Source of the DNA: an uncultured Faecalibacterium sp.
GTDB lineage: Bacteria; Bacillota; Clostridia; Oscillospirales; Ruminococcaceae
Assembly (NCBI GenBank): GCA_934503275.1
Contig: CAKSVD010000010.1
Span: 1-64,000, forward strand
Direction: 5' to 3'
DNA: 64,000 nucleotides
Under the pieces are notes generated by a model. The model did not search any database. It was given only the letters and a program-made list of their open reading frames with translations, and was not told where the DNA came from. Both the position numbers and the translations under genes were made by a program. Below, in pieces: positions 8,538-16,814 of the stretch (the first letter of the stretch is position 1; every line of letters starts with the position of its first letter).

Positions 8538-9131
8538 TTACAGGGTCTGCTTTGCTTCCTGCTTCATCTTGCGGCTGCCCAGATGCACCAGCGGCAGCTT
8601 GCCCTCCTTGCAGATGGGGCACTCCTCCGGGGTGTAGTTGGGCAGGTTCAGCTTCAGGGCGCTGGCCAGAATGGGGATGGGAGACGGAGCCTCGGGCTTG
8701 GTGCGGTCCACCACGCAGGTAATGCCAAGGCAGATGCCGCCGGCCTCTTCGATGACGCGCTTGGTCTCCAGAGAGGAGATGCCGGTGGTCACCACGTCCT
8801 CAGCGATGATGCACTTTTCACCCGGGTGGATGGCAAAGCGCTTCAGGCACATCACGTTGTCCACGCGCTCGGTAAAGATAGCGCGCTTGCCGGTCTGGCG
8901 GGCCAGCTCGTAGGCGTACACGATGCCGCCCATGGCAGGGCCAACGATGACGTCCACATCCATCTCCTTGACCTTGTCGGCCACAGCCTTCATCACCTCG
9001 GCGCAGCGGTCCGGGTACTGCTGCAGATAAGCCATCTGGCAGTATGCGCCGGAGTGCCGGCCGGAGGACAGCAGGAAGTGACCCTCCAGAAATGCGTCAC
9101 AGCTCTTCAGAATTTCAAGTGCTTCACTCAT
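8538..9131 (-). CDS. pyrE: Orotate phosphoribosyltransferase
   Basis: A 197-aa type I phosphoribosyltransferase. The PRPP-binding loop CIIAEDVVTTG and the flexible-loop motif (R...FTERVDNVM) are present. It converts orotate plus PRPP to OMP, the step before PyrF. The C-terminus has an extra CxxC-like segment (EECPICKEGKLPL) common in clostridial PyrE. The gene has its own good promoter in the 137-bp gap after pyrD, so pyrE-carA-carB can be expressed apart from the leader-controlled upstream genes. Confidence 0.96.
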   Translation of the reverse strand: MSEALEILKSCDAFLEGHFLLSSGRHSGAYCQMAYLQQYPDRCAEVMKAVADKVKEMDVDVIVGPAMGGIVYAYELARQTGKRAIFTERVDNVMCLKRFAIHPGEKCIIAEDVVTTGISSLETKRVIEEAGGICLGITCVVDRTKPEAPSPIPILASALKLNLPNYTPEECPICKEGKLPLVHLGSRKMKQEAKQTL

Positions 9132-9177
9132 TGTACTTCTCCCTCTCTTTTCAGTGGTGTATATTCCTTTGGGTGGT

Positions 9178-9206
9178 ATTGTACCACGCTTTTACGCTAT
9201 TTGCAA
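9178..9206 (-). promoter_or_regulatory. Internal promoter for pyrE-carA-carB
   Basis: Minus strand TTGCAA (9201-9206), 17-bp spacer, TACAAT (9178-9183), 47 bp before the pyrE ATG. A perfect 12-bp palindrome TTATGCGCATAA (about 9228-9239) lies just upstream and could be an operator; no terminator is seen after pyrD. Confidence 0.75.
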
Positions 9207-9268
9207 ATTTATGCGCTAAGTTTTATTTTATGCGCATAATTGTGGATATTTTATGGATATATCAGTTT

Positions 9269-10195
9269 TTATTCTGCATGGCGGGCGCAGCCGCGGATCT
9301 CGTCCAACGTTTTCACGCCGTTCTTGTCCATCCATGCTGCCATCTCGTCCGCAATGGTCTCCATGGCGCGGGGGTTTGCAAAATTTGCAGCGCCCACCTG
9401 CACTGCGGTGGCACCTGCCATGATGAACTCCAGTGCGTCACGGCCGGTGGCAATGCCGCCCAGGCCCACCACCGGGATGTTCACCGCACCCACGGCCTGC
9501 CATACCATGCGCAGGGCAATGGGGCGCACCGCCGGGCCGGACAGACCCGCAAAGATGTTGTTGAACACCGGGCGGCGCTTTTCCAGATCGATGGCGCAGG
9601 CCTGAAAGGTGTTGGTCAGGCTGATGGCGTCCGCACCGGCGGCCTCCACAGCCTTGCACATCTCGGGGATGTTCTCGGCCTGCGGGCTCAGCTTGACCAT
9701 CAGGGGCTTTTTGCAGGCAGCGCGCACCATGCGCACCACCTCACCGGCAGCCTCGGCCTTTACGCCGTAGGCCATGCCGCCCACCTTGACGTTGGGGCAG
9801 GAAATGTTCAGTTCCACGATGTCCACCGCGCTCTCGCTCAGCATCGCAGCGCCTTCCACATACTCTTCCTCGCTGTGGCCGCCAAGATTTGCAATGGCCA
9901 CCGTGCCGTACTTCTGCTTCAGTTCCAGCATCTCGGGCAGTTCCACGTCAATAAAGTGCTGCACGCCGGGGTTCTGCAGGCCGATGCTGTTGATGAGGCC
10001 GGAGGGGGTCTCCCACAGGCGCTCGCCCTTGTTGCCGTACTGGCCGTGCAGGGTAAGGCCCTTGCCGGAGATGCCGCCGATTTTAGCAAAATCGGCCAGT
10101 TCCTCGTACTCCACACCGTAGCCCACGGTGCCGGATGCGCCGATGACCGGGCTGTTCATCACAAAGCCCAGCAGGTTGGTTTTCAGGTCTGCCAT
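9269..10195 (-). CDS. pyrD: Dihydroorotate dehydrogenase B, catalytic (FMN) subunit
   Basis: A 308-aa TIM-barrel flavoenzyme of class 1B. The motif VELNISCPNVKVGG carries the cysteine that acts as active-site base in class 1 enzymes, and GLGGIATGRDALEFIMAGATAVQVG is the FMN phosphate-binding end. It oxidises dihydroorotate to orotate, passing electrons through PyrK to NAD+. Its ATG overlaps the pyrK stop codon by one base (TGATG), matching the heterotetramer it forms with PyrK. Confidence 0.96.
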   Translation of the reverse strand: MADLKTNLLGFVMNSPVIGASGTVGYGVEYEELADFAKIGGISGKGLTLHGQYGNKGERLWETPSGLINSIGLQNPGVQHFIDVELPEMLELKQKYGTVAIANLGGHSEEEYVEGAAMLSESAVDIVELNISCPNVKVGGMAYGVKAEAAGEVVRMVRAACKKPLMVKLSPQAENIPEMCKAVEAAGADAISLTNTFQACAIDLEKRRPVFNNIFAGLSGPAVRPIALRMVWQAVGAVNIPVVGLGGIATGRDALEFIMAGATAVQVGAANFANPRAMETIADEMAAWMDKNGVKTLDEIRGCARHAE

Positions 10196-10968
10196 CAGAA
10201 GAACACCTCCGTTGCGTCAAATACAGGGCCGTTCTTGCACACGCTCTTGCCCTCGCCGCCCTTGGTCTCGCAGGTGCAGCCAAGGCAGGCACCAATGCCG
10301 CAAGCCATCTTCTTTTCCATGCTCACAAAGCAGGGGGTGCCTTTTTCCGCACACAGGCGGGCGGCGTTCTTCATCATCACGGTGGGGCCGCACACCAGCA
10401 CCACGTCGTAATCGGCGGGGTCGTACAGCTGGGTGACAAAGCCGTGGAAGCCCACCGCGCCGGTGTCGGTGGACACCTTGACGAGGTTTGCGATGCTGCG
10501 GTACTCCTCCATGCAGTAGGGGGTGTCGCGGAATCCGAAGAACACATCCGGCTTTACCCCGGCAGCGGCCAGTTCGCGGGTAAGCTGGAACATAGGCGCA
10601 GTGCCGATGCCGCCGCCCACCACGGCGATCTTTTTGTACTTGCTCACGATCTCCGGTACATCAAAGCCGTTGCCCATAGGGCCGGTGAGCTGGAAGGTAT
10701 CCTGCTGCTTGAGCTGTGCCAGCTTCTCGGTGCCCTCGCCCACCACCTGATACAAAAACTCGATGGTGCTGCTGTCCGGGTTCCAGCGGTGCACGCTGAT
10801 GGGGCGGGACAGGAAGGGGGCTTCGTCTGCGCCCCAGGAGCGCAGGGTGAAGAACTGGCCTGCGTGGGGGGCATGGTCGCGGTCCGGCCACACCACGGTC
10901 AGCAGGCGGATGTCCGGGGCAATGACCTCATTGCGCAGGACGGTGGCTTCACAGCAGGCTGCACGCAT
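10195..10968 (-). CDS. pyrK: Dihydroorotate dehydrogenase B, electron-transfer subunit
   Basis: A 257-aa FAD/[2Fe-2S] reductase subunit. It shows the FAD motif FLSRPISVH, the NAD(H)-binding GGGIGTAPMFQL and a C-terminal cysteine cluster CGIGACLGCTC...C that binds the iron-sulfur centre. It carries electrons from PyrD to NAD+. I start at the ATG at 10968, 9 bp after a GGAGG; the frame also has an upstream TTG (10974). The start lies inside the last codons of pyrF, giving a 20-bp overlap. Confidence 0.95.
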   Translation of the reverse strand: MRAACCEATVLRNEVIAPDIRLLTVVWPDRDHAPHAGQFFTLRSWGADEAPFLSRPISVHRWNPDSSTIEFLYQVVGEGTEKLAQLKQQDTFQLTGPMGNGFDVPEIVSKYKKIAVVGGGIGTAPMFQLTRELAAAGVKPDVFFGFRDTPYCMEEYRSIANLVKVSTDTGAVGFHGFVTQLYDPADYDVVLVCGPTVMMKNAARLCAEKGTPCFVSMEKKMACGIGACLGCTCETKGGEGKSVCKNGPVFDATEVFF

Positions 10969-11815
10969 GAGCAATGGCCTCCTTCATGTTCACACACTCG
11001 TTGTAAGCGGCCTCGTCAAAGGCAGTGCCCGGCTGCTTTTTGTAAGCCAGCAGGATGCCGCGGCTGGAGTTGACCACGCCGCCGTTGCCCTTGGTGAGGT
11101 ACTGGGCAATATCCTCGGCCTTGCCGCCCTGTGCGCCGTAGCCGGGGATCAGGAAGAAGCTGTCCTGATACTTTGCGCGGATCTCGGTGGCCTCCTCGAT
11201 GTGGGTGCCGCCGATGACCAGACCGATGGAGGAGTAGCCGTGCTCGCCCATGTAATCCTTGCCCAGCGCGTTCAGCTTGTCGCCCACCAGATCGTAAACG
11301 TGGCGGCCATCGGCCAGCTTCTCGTACTCAAAGTCCTTGGCGCCGCCGTTGGAGGTGCGGCAGAGCACGAACATCCCCTTGCCCTGCTTTTCGGCGTAGG
11401 GCAGGTAGGGGCTGATGGAGTCCAGACCCATGTAGGGTGCCAGCGTAACGAAATCGCTCTCAAAATCGCCGGTAAAGTGGCCCATGGCGTACATCTCGGC
11501 GGTCTTGGCAATATCGCCGCGCTTGATATCCGCGATCACCGGCACACCGGCCTCGCGCACAGCCTTCAGGGTGTCGGCGTAGGCCTTCATGCCCTCCATG
11601 CCCAGAGACTCATAATAAGCGATCTGCACCTTGTAGCAGCCTGCCACGGCCTTGGTGGCATCGATGAGCTTTTTGTTGAAGCGCACGATGTTCTCGCCCT
11701 TGGTCAGGGTGCTGTCCACAAAATCGGCGGGCAGGTAGCTGAAGTCGGTGTCCAGACCCACGCACACCGGGCCGCGGGCTTCCACAGCTTCGTACAGTTT
11801 GTCCATGTTCGTCAT
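10949..11815 (-). CDS. pyrF: Orotidine-5'-phosphate decarboxylase (long, type 2)
   Basis: A 288-aa decarboxylase of the longer subfamily 2. The catalytic block PVIADIKRGDIAKTAEMY holds the Asp-Lys-Asp network, and CVGLDTDFSYLP is the N-terminal substrate-binding motif typical of type 2. It converts OMP to UMP, the last step of the pathway. The ATG has a GGAGG 9 bp upstream. The gene lies second in the operon, 158 bp after pyrC with a palindromic repeat in between. Confidence 0.95.
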   Translation of the reverse strand: MTNMDKLYEAVEARGPVCVGLDTDFSYLPADFVDSTLTKGENIVRFNKKLIDATKAVAGCYKVQIAYYESLGMEGMKAYADTLKAVREAGVPVIADIKRGDIAKTAEMYAMGHFTGDFESDFVTLAPYMGLDSISPYLPYAEKQGKGMFVLCRTSNGGAKDFEYEKLADGRHVYDLVGDKLNALGKDYMGEHGYSSIGLVIGGTHIEEATEIRAKYQDSFFLIPGYGAQGGKAEDIAQYLTKGNGGVVNSSRGILLAYKKQPGTAFDEAAYNECVNMKEAIAHACSLL

Positions 11816-11883
11816 TTGGGTGTCCTCCTGTTTGTTCTCTGTTAGATTAGGTATCGTTATATCGCATCTTGTAAGCGTCCTCG

Positions 11884-11962
11884 CCCTCTCAGCCTCACTT
11901 CGTTCGGCAGCTCTCCCAAAGGGAGAGCCAAGCCCCTTACCGTAAGGCTTTGCCTGAGAGGG
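11884..11962. repeat. 79-bp palindromic intergenic element
   Basis: Terminal inverted repeats CCCTCTCAG (11884-11892) and CTGAGAGGG (11954-11962) flank an internal hairpin GCTCTCCC-AAA-GGGAGAGC (about 11911-11929). The whole can fold as a branched stem between pyrC and pyrF. Such short non-coding inverted elements are typical of miniature repeats scattered in intergenic DNA; I infer that class from structure only. Confidence 0.75.
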
Positions 11963-11973
11963 TTTCGTTCTTC

Positions 11974-13164
11974 TTACTCCTCGGCCTGATAGGTGATCTT
12001 ACCGGCCTTGATGGTTGCAAACACCTTGCCGTAAAGCTGTGCACCGTCAAAGGGGGTGTTGTGGCTCTTGGAGTGCAGCTTTTCCTTTTCCACCGTGTAG
12101 GGGGTGTCCAGATCCACCAGCACAAAGTCGGCATCGAAACCCGGCTCCAGCTGACCCTTGGCAAGGCCCAAGATCTCGGCGGGGCGGGTGCTCATCAGGT
12201 GCACCAGCAACTCCAGCGGCAGACCCTCCTGCTTGCACAGCTTTGTGTAACACACGCCGAAGGCGGTCTCGCTGCCCACCATACCGGCCATGCCCTTCAG
12301 CTTATCTTCCTCAGAGTGGGGTGCGTGGTCGGTGGCAATGGCGTCCACGATGCCGGTGCGGATGCCCTCCACCAGCGCCTCCACGTCGTCGGCGGTGCGG
12401 ATGGGCGGGTTGACCCGGTAGTCGCAGCTATCGTTGGTGAACCACAGGTGATGAGGGGTCACTTCACAGGTGACTGGTGCGCCCCGCAGCTTTGCCATGC
12501 GGATGGCGTCCAGCGCACCCCGGGTGGACACATGGCACATATGCAGCCGGGTCTGGTAGTACTCGCTCAGCCAGCAGTTGCGCACCGTCTCGATATCCTC
12601 GGCCAGACGGTAGTCCCATGGGCTGATTTCCATATCCTCGGCGTGGCTCATGACCGTGATATCCTTCTGGGTGCAGATGGCAAACGCCCGCGCCATGGTG
12701 GCGTTATCCTGCACGCCGTGGCCATCCTCGGTGATGAACTTCACACTGGCGGGCAGGGTCTTGAGGTGGTCGATGCTCACGCCATCAAAGTTCTCGGTGA
12801 TGGAGACAGTCTGGTTTGCATCGCACAGCCCTACCTCGGCAGCTTTCTGCTCCACCATCATGGCCTGTGCGGCAGAGGAGCAGACGGGCTTTGTGTTGGG
12901 CATCAGGTTTACAAAGGTGTAGCCACCGGCGGCAGCGGCACGGCTGCCGGTCTCGATGTCCTCCTTGTACTCAAAGCCCGGAGTGCGCCAGTGGCAGTGC
13001 AGATCCACAAATGCGGGCAGCACAGTCAGCCCACCGGCATCCACCACCGTCTCGTTCTCGGCGGCAAGGGCGGAAAGATCCTGCCCTACGGCAGCGATTT
13101 TGCCATCCTTTACATAGATCTCGAGCGGCCGTCCCTCAGTGTTCACAGCGTTTGTCAGCAGCAT
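11974..13164 (-). CDS. pyrC: Dihydroorotase
   Basis: A 396-aa amidohydrolase. The metal-binding HxH is in FVDLHCHWRTPG (about residues 53-64), and ATDHAPHSEEDK is the C-terminal metal/substrate motif. It cyclises carbamoyl aspartate to dihydroorotate. It is the first structural gene of the operon, 33 bp after the leader-peptide stop, with an AGGAGGG ribosome site. No pyrB/pyrI (aspartate transcarbamoylase) or pyrR is present in the window, so the first committed enzyme is encoded elsewhere. Confidence 0.95.
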   Translation of the reverse strand: MLLTNAVNTEGRPLEIYVKDGKIAAVGQDLSALAAENETVVDAGGLTVLPAFVDLHCHWRTPGFEYKEDIETGSRAAAAGGYTFVNLMPNTKPVCSSAAQAMMVEQKAAEVGLCDANQTVSITENFDGVSIDHLKTLPASVKFITEDGHGVQDNATMARAFAICTQKDITVMSHAEDMEISPWDYRLAEDIETVRNCWLSEYYQTRLHMCHVSTRGALDAIRMAKLRGAPVTCEVTPHHLWFTNDSCDYRVNPPIRTADDVEALVEGIRTGIVDAIATDHAPHSEEDKLKGMAGMVGSETAFGVCYTKLCKQEGLPLELLVHLMSTRPAEILGLAKGQLEPGFDADFVLVDLDTPYTVEKEKLHSKSHNTPFDGAQLYGKVFATIKAGKITYQAEE

Positions 13165-13197
13165 CGCGGTTCCCTCCTGTAATGGTATTTTTGTGTA

Positions 13198-13338
13198 TCA
13201 GGCGCCCGAAAACGGGCAAAAAAAAACTTTTCCCCGCAAAGGGAAAAGCTCATTGCGCAAAAAAGGAAACAACGAAGCCACGGCAAAACCGGACGCGAAC
13301 TGCTTGTTCAGTTTCGGGTTCTGGGCGCTGCACAGCAT
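13198..13338 (-). CDS. pyr operon leader peptide (PyrL-like)
   Basis: A 46-codon ORF, ATG at 13338 and TGA at 13198-13200, with an AGGAG site 7-10 bp upstream. It begins MLCSAQNPKLNKQF and ends LRGKVFFCPFSGA. Its codons run through a U-rich tract (U6 at 13259-13264 on RNA) and then through the whole intrinsic terminator, stopping 33 bp before pyrC. The E. coli pyrBI leader peptide has 44 residues, codons over a U-rich pause tract and an RGAFFCP ending over the terminator; the RGKVFFCP ending here matches that. Inferred role: UTP-sensitive attenuation. Too short for routine gene calls. Confidence 0.85.
   Translation of the reverse strand: MLCSAQNPKLNKQFASGFAVASLFPFLRNELFPLRGKVFFCPFSGA
13218..13250 (-). 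terminator. Attenuator terminator in the pyr leader
   Basis: RNA stem CUUUUCCC / GGGAAAAG (13248-13241 and 13234-13227), extendable by a G-U and an A-U pair, with a UUUGCG loop and then nine U (13226-13218). It lies inside the leader ORF, so a ribosome close behind RNA polymerase would block it. Confidence 0.88.
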
Positions 13339-13380
13339 GGTGTTTCTCCTTTTCTTGATGGTTGCGTTTTCATTCGTATT

Positions 13381-13410
13381 ATTTTATCATAGAACCGCAA
13401 AATATGTCAA
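13381..13410 (-). promoter_or_regulatory. Promoter of the pyrimidine operon
   Basis: Minus strand TTGACA (13405-13410), 18-bp spacer, TAAAAT (13381-13386). Predicted start near 13374, about 36 nt before the leader ATG. Confidence 0.8.
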
Positions 13411-13631
13411 TGGCTCCAGCGCAAATCAGGTGCTAAAAGGTTTATGGCATCTCTCGCCGAATTTTGGATACTCTACCCAAAACCCGGTCAGCGCGGCAAA
13501 ATAACTGCCATTTTGTTCCACAATTCCTAGCGCAGCGCTGTACTTTCATTGCCTGATGTGCTATTATAATACGGTAAAAGGGAGAGCCCCGCCGCGTGGG
13601 CGGGTGTTTATGGGAAAGAGAGGTTTTCCGC

Positions 13632-14303
13632 ATGGGTTTACTTGAGGACGCGCGGAACATCCAGCGCAAGGACCCCGCCGCACGCAGCGTGCTGGAGGTA
13701 ATGCTGCTATACCCGGGATTCCACATTCTGGTGTACCACCGCATCGCGCACTGGCTGTACGGGCGCAAGCACTTTTTTCTGGCACGGTGGGTCAGCCAGC
13801 ATGGCCGCCACCGCACCGGCATCGAGATCCACCCGGGTGCCACCATCGGCAAGTGTCTGTTCATCGACCACGGCATGGGCATCGTGTTTGGCGAGACCTG
13901 CGAGATCGGCGACAACTGCACCATCTACCACGGGGTAACGCTGGGCGGCACCGGCAAGGATACCGGCAAGCGCCACCCCACCTTGGGCAACAACGTGCTC
14001 ATCGGCGCGGGCACCAAGGTGTTGGGCCCGGTGTTCATCGGGGATAATGCCCGCATCGGCGCAGGCAGTGTGGTGCTGCGCAACCTGCCCGCCAACTGCA
14101 CCGCCGTGGGCGTACCCGCCGAGGTGGTGCGCATCAACAACAAGGCGGTGAACCCCGCCGACGATCTGGACCAGCAGGATCTGCCGGACATCGTCTCGCA
14201 GCGGCTCACCGATCTGGACCGCCGCCTGAGCCAGCTGGAAAAGACCGCGCAGGGCGATATCCCGCCCACTGCCGCACAGATCGCCGCCCGGCAGCGGAAA
14301 TAA
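13632..14303 (+). CDS. cysE: Serine O-acetyltransferase
   Basis: A 223-aa enzyme of the short bacterial class. The N-terminal helical part (LLYPGFHILVYHRIAHWLY) leads into the left-handed beta-helix hexapeptide repeats (IHPGATIGK, IGDNCTIYHGVTLGGTGKDTGKRHPTLGNNVLIGAG). It acetylates L-serine with acetyl-CoA, the first step to cysteine. I start at 13632, where the SAT domain begins; the frame also opens at an ATG 36 bp earlier without added homology. A -10-like TATAAT lies near 13567 and a CCCGCC/GGGCGGG hairpin (about 13587-13606) follows it in the leader; no T-box or other known riboswitch is recognisable. Confidence 0.94.
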   Translation: MGLLEDARNIQRKDPAARSVLEVMLLYPGFHILVYHRIAHWLYGRKHFFLARWVSQHGRHRTGIEIHPGATIGKCLFIDHGMGIVFGETCEIGDNCTIYHGVTLGGTGKDTGKRHPTLGNNVLIGAGTKVLGPVFIGDNARIGAGSVVLRNLPANCTAVGVPAEVVRINNKAVNPADDLDQQDLPDIVSQRLTDLDRRLSQLEKTAQGDIPPTAAQIAARQRK

Positions 14304-14325
14304 ACTATATTTTTATGATAAAACG

Positions 14326-14360
14326 ACACCGGACAGAGCAAACGCTGTCCGGTGTTGTTT
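14326..14360. terminator. Bidirectional terminator between cysE and the DUF3842 gene
   Basis: Perfect 11-bp stem ACACCGGACAG / CTGTCCGGTGT with T-runs on both strands (TGTTTT on plus, CGTTTT on minus). It closes both convergent units. Confidence 0.9.
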
Positions 14361-14376
14361 TATCACATTTTATTCT

Positions 14377-14796
14377 TTAGCACCCTTCCCCGGCGCAGAG
14401 GGCTTTCACCTTCTGCACGGCGGCAGCTACAAGGCTGCCGATGGGCTGGTCGGGTACGCCGACGATATAGTTTTCGCAGTGGTTCACCGGGATCAGCACC
14501 CGGGTGGCGCTGCTCTGGCACACTGCCGTGGCCATGGCGGGGGTGATTTCCCCCAGCAGCGCGTCTGCAATAACAATGCCGATAGGCCCCACGATGATAT
14601 CCGCGCTGCGGCAGTTCACCACCACAGCGTTCTCGCCGGTGGCGGCGCGCTGCGCACCGGCCTTGTGCATGGCCTGTGCGGCAACGCTGTTGGTGCCCAC
14701 GGCCACCAGCCGGACGTCCGGGCACTGGGCGCTGAGGGCAGCCACCAGCTGGCGGCCCAGTCCCCCGCCCTGCCCGTCAATGACAAGCACGTTCAT
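14377..14796 (-). CDS. DUF3842 family protein
   Basis: A 139-aa protein opening MNVLVIDGQGGGLGRQLV, a glycine-rich Rossmann-like turn after the first strand, followed by alternating strands and helices. The family is conserved in clostridia as a single-domain protein of unknown function. The N-terminal motif suggests nucleotide binding, which is inference. The ATG lies 8 bp after the dipeptidase stop, so it is the second gene of that operon. Confidence 0.75.
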   Translation of the reverse strand: MNVLVIDGQGGGLGRQLVAALSAQCPDVRLVAVGTNSVAAQAMHKAGAQRAATGENAVVVNCRSADIIVGPIGIVIADALLGEITPAMATAVCQSSATRVLIPVNHCENYIVGVPDQPIGSLVAAAVQKVKALCAGEGC

Positions 14797-14804
14797 GCTG
14801 TACC

Positions 14805-16193
14805 TCAGAAGTCGATCTCTTCCAGCCGCAGCAGCGCCAGAATGTAGATCTTGACGGCCTCCAGCAGCTTGTCGATGGGAGCAGCCTCGTTGGCACCGTG
14901 CATCGGGCCGCCGAACTCCGGCAGCTTCACATCCTCATGCTCCGGGCCGAAGCTGACAGCATAGGGGAAGTGGCGGGCATAAGTGCCGCCGCCCATGGTG
15001 AAGGGGGTGGCATTCTCGCCGGTCACCTCGTTGTAGGTGTCGATGCAGGCGCGGATGGCGGGGCTGTCGGCCTCGATATAGAAGGGCTCGGCTGCGTCCA
15101 CATCCTCCAGCTTTGCGCCATCGCCCAGCGCAGTGGTGATCTGTGCGGTCAGCTTTTCGCCGTTGGTGCAGGTGGGGAAGCGGCTGTCGATGGTCTGCAC
15201 CAGCTTGCCGTCCTCCATATAGATGCGGCCGCCGATGATGGTCAGCGGGCCGAAGGGGCCGTCGGCGCAGTCGATGCCAAGGCCGGTGCCTGCAGTGGAG
15301 CTGTGCAGCTTGCGCAGTGCCTCCAGATAGGCGCGCTCGGCGTCGTTGCACAGGCCGTTGTCCAGCAGATAATCCACCACCAAACCAATGGCGTTCACCG
15401 TGCCCTCCGGCATGGCGGCGTGGCCGGACTTGCCCCAGCCGCGCACCCGCACGCCGTCCCCTTCCGGCTCCAGCGTGATGTTGGGGGCGTTCTTCAGCTT
15501 GCAGATATCGGTCTTGACCAGAGCGCTGGCGCGGTCCGGCACAGCGTTGTTGGCCACACCGCCCTCAAACGCTGCAATGACGCCGTTGCACACCGGGCTG
15601 ACGATCTTACCGCCGAAGTGACCCTTTTCGCCGTTGCACACCGGGAACTCGGCGTCCGGGGTAAAGCAGAACACCGGGGCGGGGTAGTTTTCCAGATAGT
15701 ACTTCACATCGTTCATGTGGGTCTCCTCGTTGTCGCCCACGATGGCACGGATGGGGTAGCGCAGCTGGTAGCCCTGCTCCTTGAGGAACTTCAGCGCATA
15801 CAAGGTAACGATCATCGGGCCCTTATCGTCCGAGACGCCGCGGCCCAGCAGCCAGCCGTCCTGAATGCGCATCTTAAAGGGGTCTGCCGTCCAGCCGTTG
15901 CCCACGGGCACAACGTCCACATGGCAGATGGTGGCCAGATATTTTTCCGGGTCTGCACCGGCCAACTCGGCATAGCCGATGTAGTTTTCGCAGTTGCGGG
16001 TGGCAAAGCCCATGCCTGCTGCCAGTTCCAGCGTCTTGTCCAGCGCGGCCCGAGGGCCTGCGCCGAAGGGTGCGCCCTCCTCCGGGGTGCCCTCCACACT
16101 GTCGATGGCGACCAGCGCTGCAATGTCCTGCAGCAGCTGCTCTTTGTTTTCCGCAATGTATGCGTCAATTTTCTGATTCAGTGCCTGATCCAT
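14805..16193 (-). CDS. M20-family dipeptidase (PepV/Sapep type)
   Basis: A 462-aa zinc peptidase. Metal and catalytic residues are visible: CHVDVVP (His91, Asp93), SDDKGP (bridging Asp at 122/123), GDNEET (catalytic Glu and ligand Glu) and PDAEFPV (ligand Asp), plus a late MHGANE histidine. The EGDGVRVRGWGKSGHAAMPE region is the lid/dimerisation domain. It cleaves dipeptides in the cytoplasm. The length fits PepV (about 470). A -10 TACACT (rc about 16255) precedes it, and it is followed closely by the DUF3842 gene. Confidence 0.92.
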   Translation of the reverse strand: MDQALNQKIDAYIAENKEQLLQDIAALVAIDSVEGTPEEGAPFGAGPRAALDKTLELAAGMGFATRNCENYIGYAELAGADPEKYLATICHVDVVPVGNGWTADPFKMRIQDGWLLGRGVSDDKGPMIVTLYALKFLKEQGYQLRYPIRAIVGDNEETHMNDVKYYLENYPAPVFCFTPDAEFPVCNGEKGHFGGKIVSPVCNGVIAAFEGGVANNAVPDRASALVKTDICKLKNAPNITLEPEGDGVRVRGWGKSGHAAMPEGTVNAIGLVVDYLLDNGLCNDAERAYLEALRKLHSSTAGTGLGIDCADGPFGPLTIIGGRIYMEDGKLVQTIDSRFPTCTNGEKLTAQITTALGDGAKLEDVDAAEPFYIEADSPAIRACIDTYNEVTGENATPFTMGGGTYARHFPYAVSFGPEHEDVKLPEFGGPMHGANEAAPIDKLLEAVKIYILALLRLEEIDF

Positions 16194-16313
16194 GTTCTAT
16201 AACGTCCTTTCTGGCCGGGAGCAGAGCCCGGTTTTCACAACTATCATCCAGTGTAACATACTCCGCGCGGAAATGCTACCGGCATTTTTCACGACAAAAG
16301 CGTCCGCGTTTTG

Positions 16314-16799
16314 TCAGCCTGCCGCAAACAGCCCGCTGAGCGCACCCAGCAGCCCGGCGCTTGCCAAGCCCATGATGATGCCCGCCAGCAGCACACCACC
16401 CATGCAGGCGATCAATACGTCCTTGAACTTCATATCCAGAATGGAGGCTGCCAGTGTACCCGTCCACGCGCCGGTGCCCGGCAGCGGAATGCCCACGAAC
16501 AGCAGCAGCGCCACGGTCAGACCCTTGCCGGCCTTAGCCTCCAGTGCACGGCCGCCTTTTTCGCCCTTGTTGATGCAAAAGCGGCAGATGGGGCCGATGA
16601 GAGGCTTGTGGTAGCCCCAGATGAGGAACTTGCGGGCGAACAGGTAGATAAAAGGCACCGGGATCATGTTGCCCAGCACGCACAAAAGGTAGGTGGGCAG
16701 CGCCGGCAGCCCCATACCCAGCCCGATGGGGATGGCTCCGCGCAGTTCGATGATGGGCACCATGGAGATAAAGAAGATTAGAAGATAATTTTTCAGCAT
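16314..16799 (-). CDS. Small multi-drug export family membrane protein (COG2426)
   Basis: A 161-aa protein with four or five hydrophobic segments. The signature FFISMVPIIELRGAIPIGLGMGLP at the N-terminus and LLFVGIPLPGTGAWTGTLAA in the middle match COG2426. Substrate and direction are not established for the family. It is 15 bp downstream of the exonuclease III gene and ends 120 bp before the dipeptidase gene, in an operon MATE-xth-COG2426. Confidence 0.82.
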   Translation of the reverse strand: MLKNYLLIFFISMVPIIELRGAIPIGLGMGLPALPTYLLCVLGNMIPVPFIYLFARKFLIWGYHKPLIGPICRFCINKGEKGGRALEAKAGKGLTVALLLFVGIPLPGTGAWTGTLAASILDMKFKDVLIACMGGVLLAGIIMGLASAGLLGALSGLFAAG

Positions 16800-16814
16800 T
16801 GGCTTCTCCTTATA

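Noticed and set aside
13411..13631. T-box or SAM-type riboswitch before cysE
   Set aside because: No T-box UGGN bulge/terminator pair or SAM core could be found; only a -10 and a short GC hairpin.
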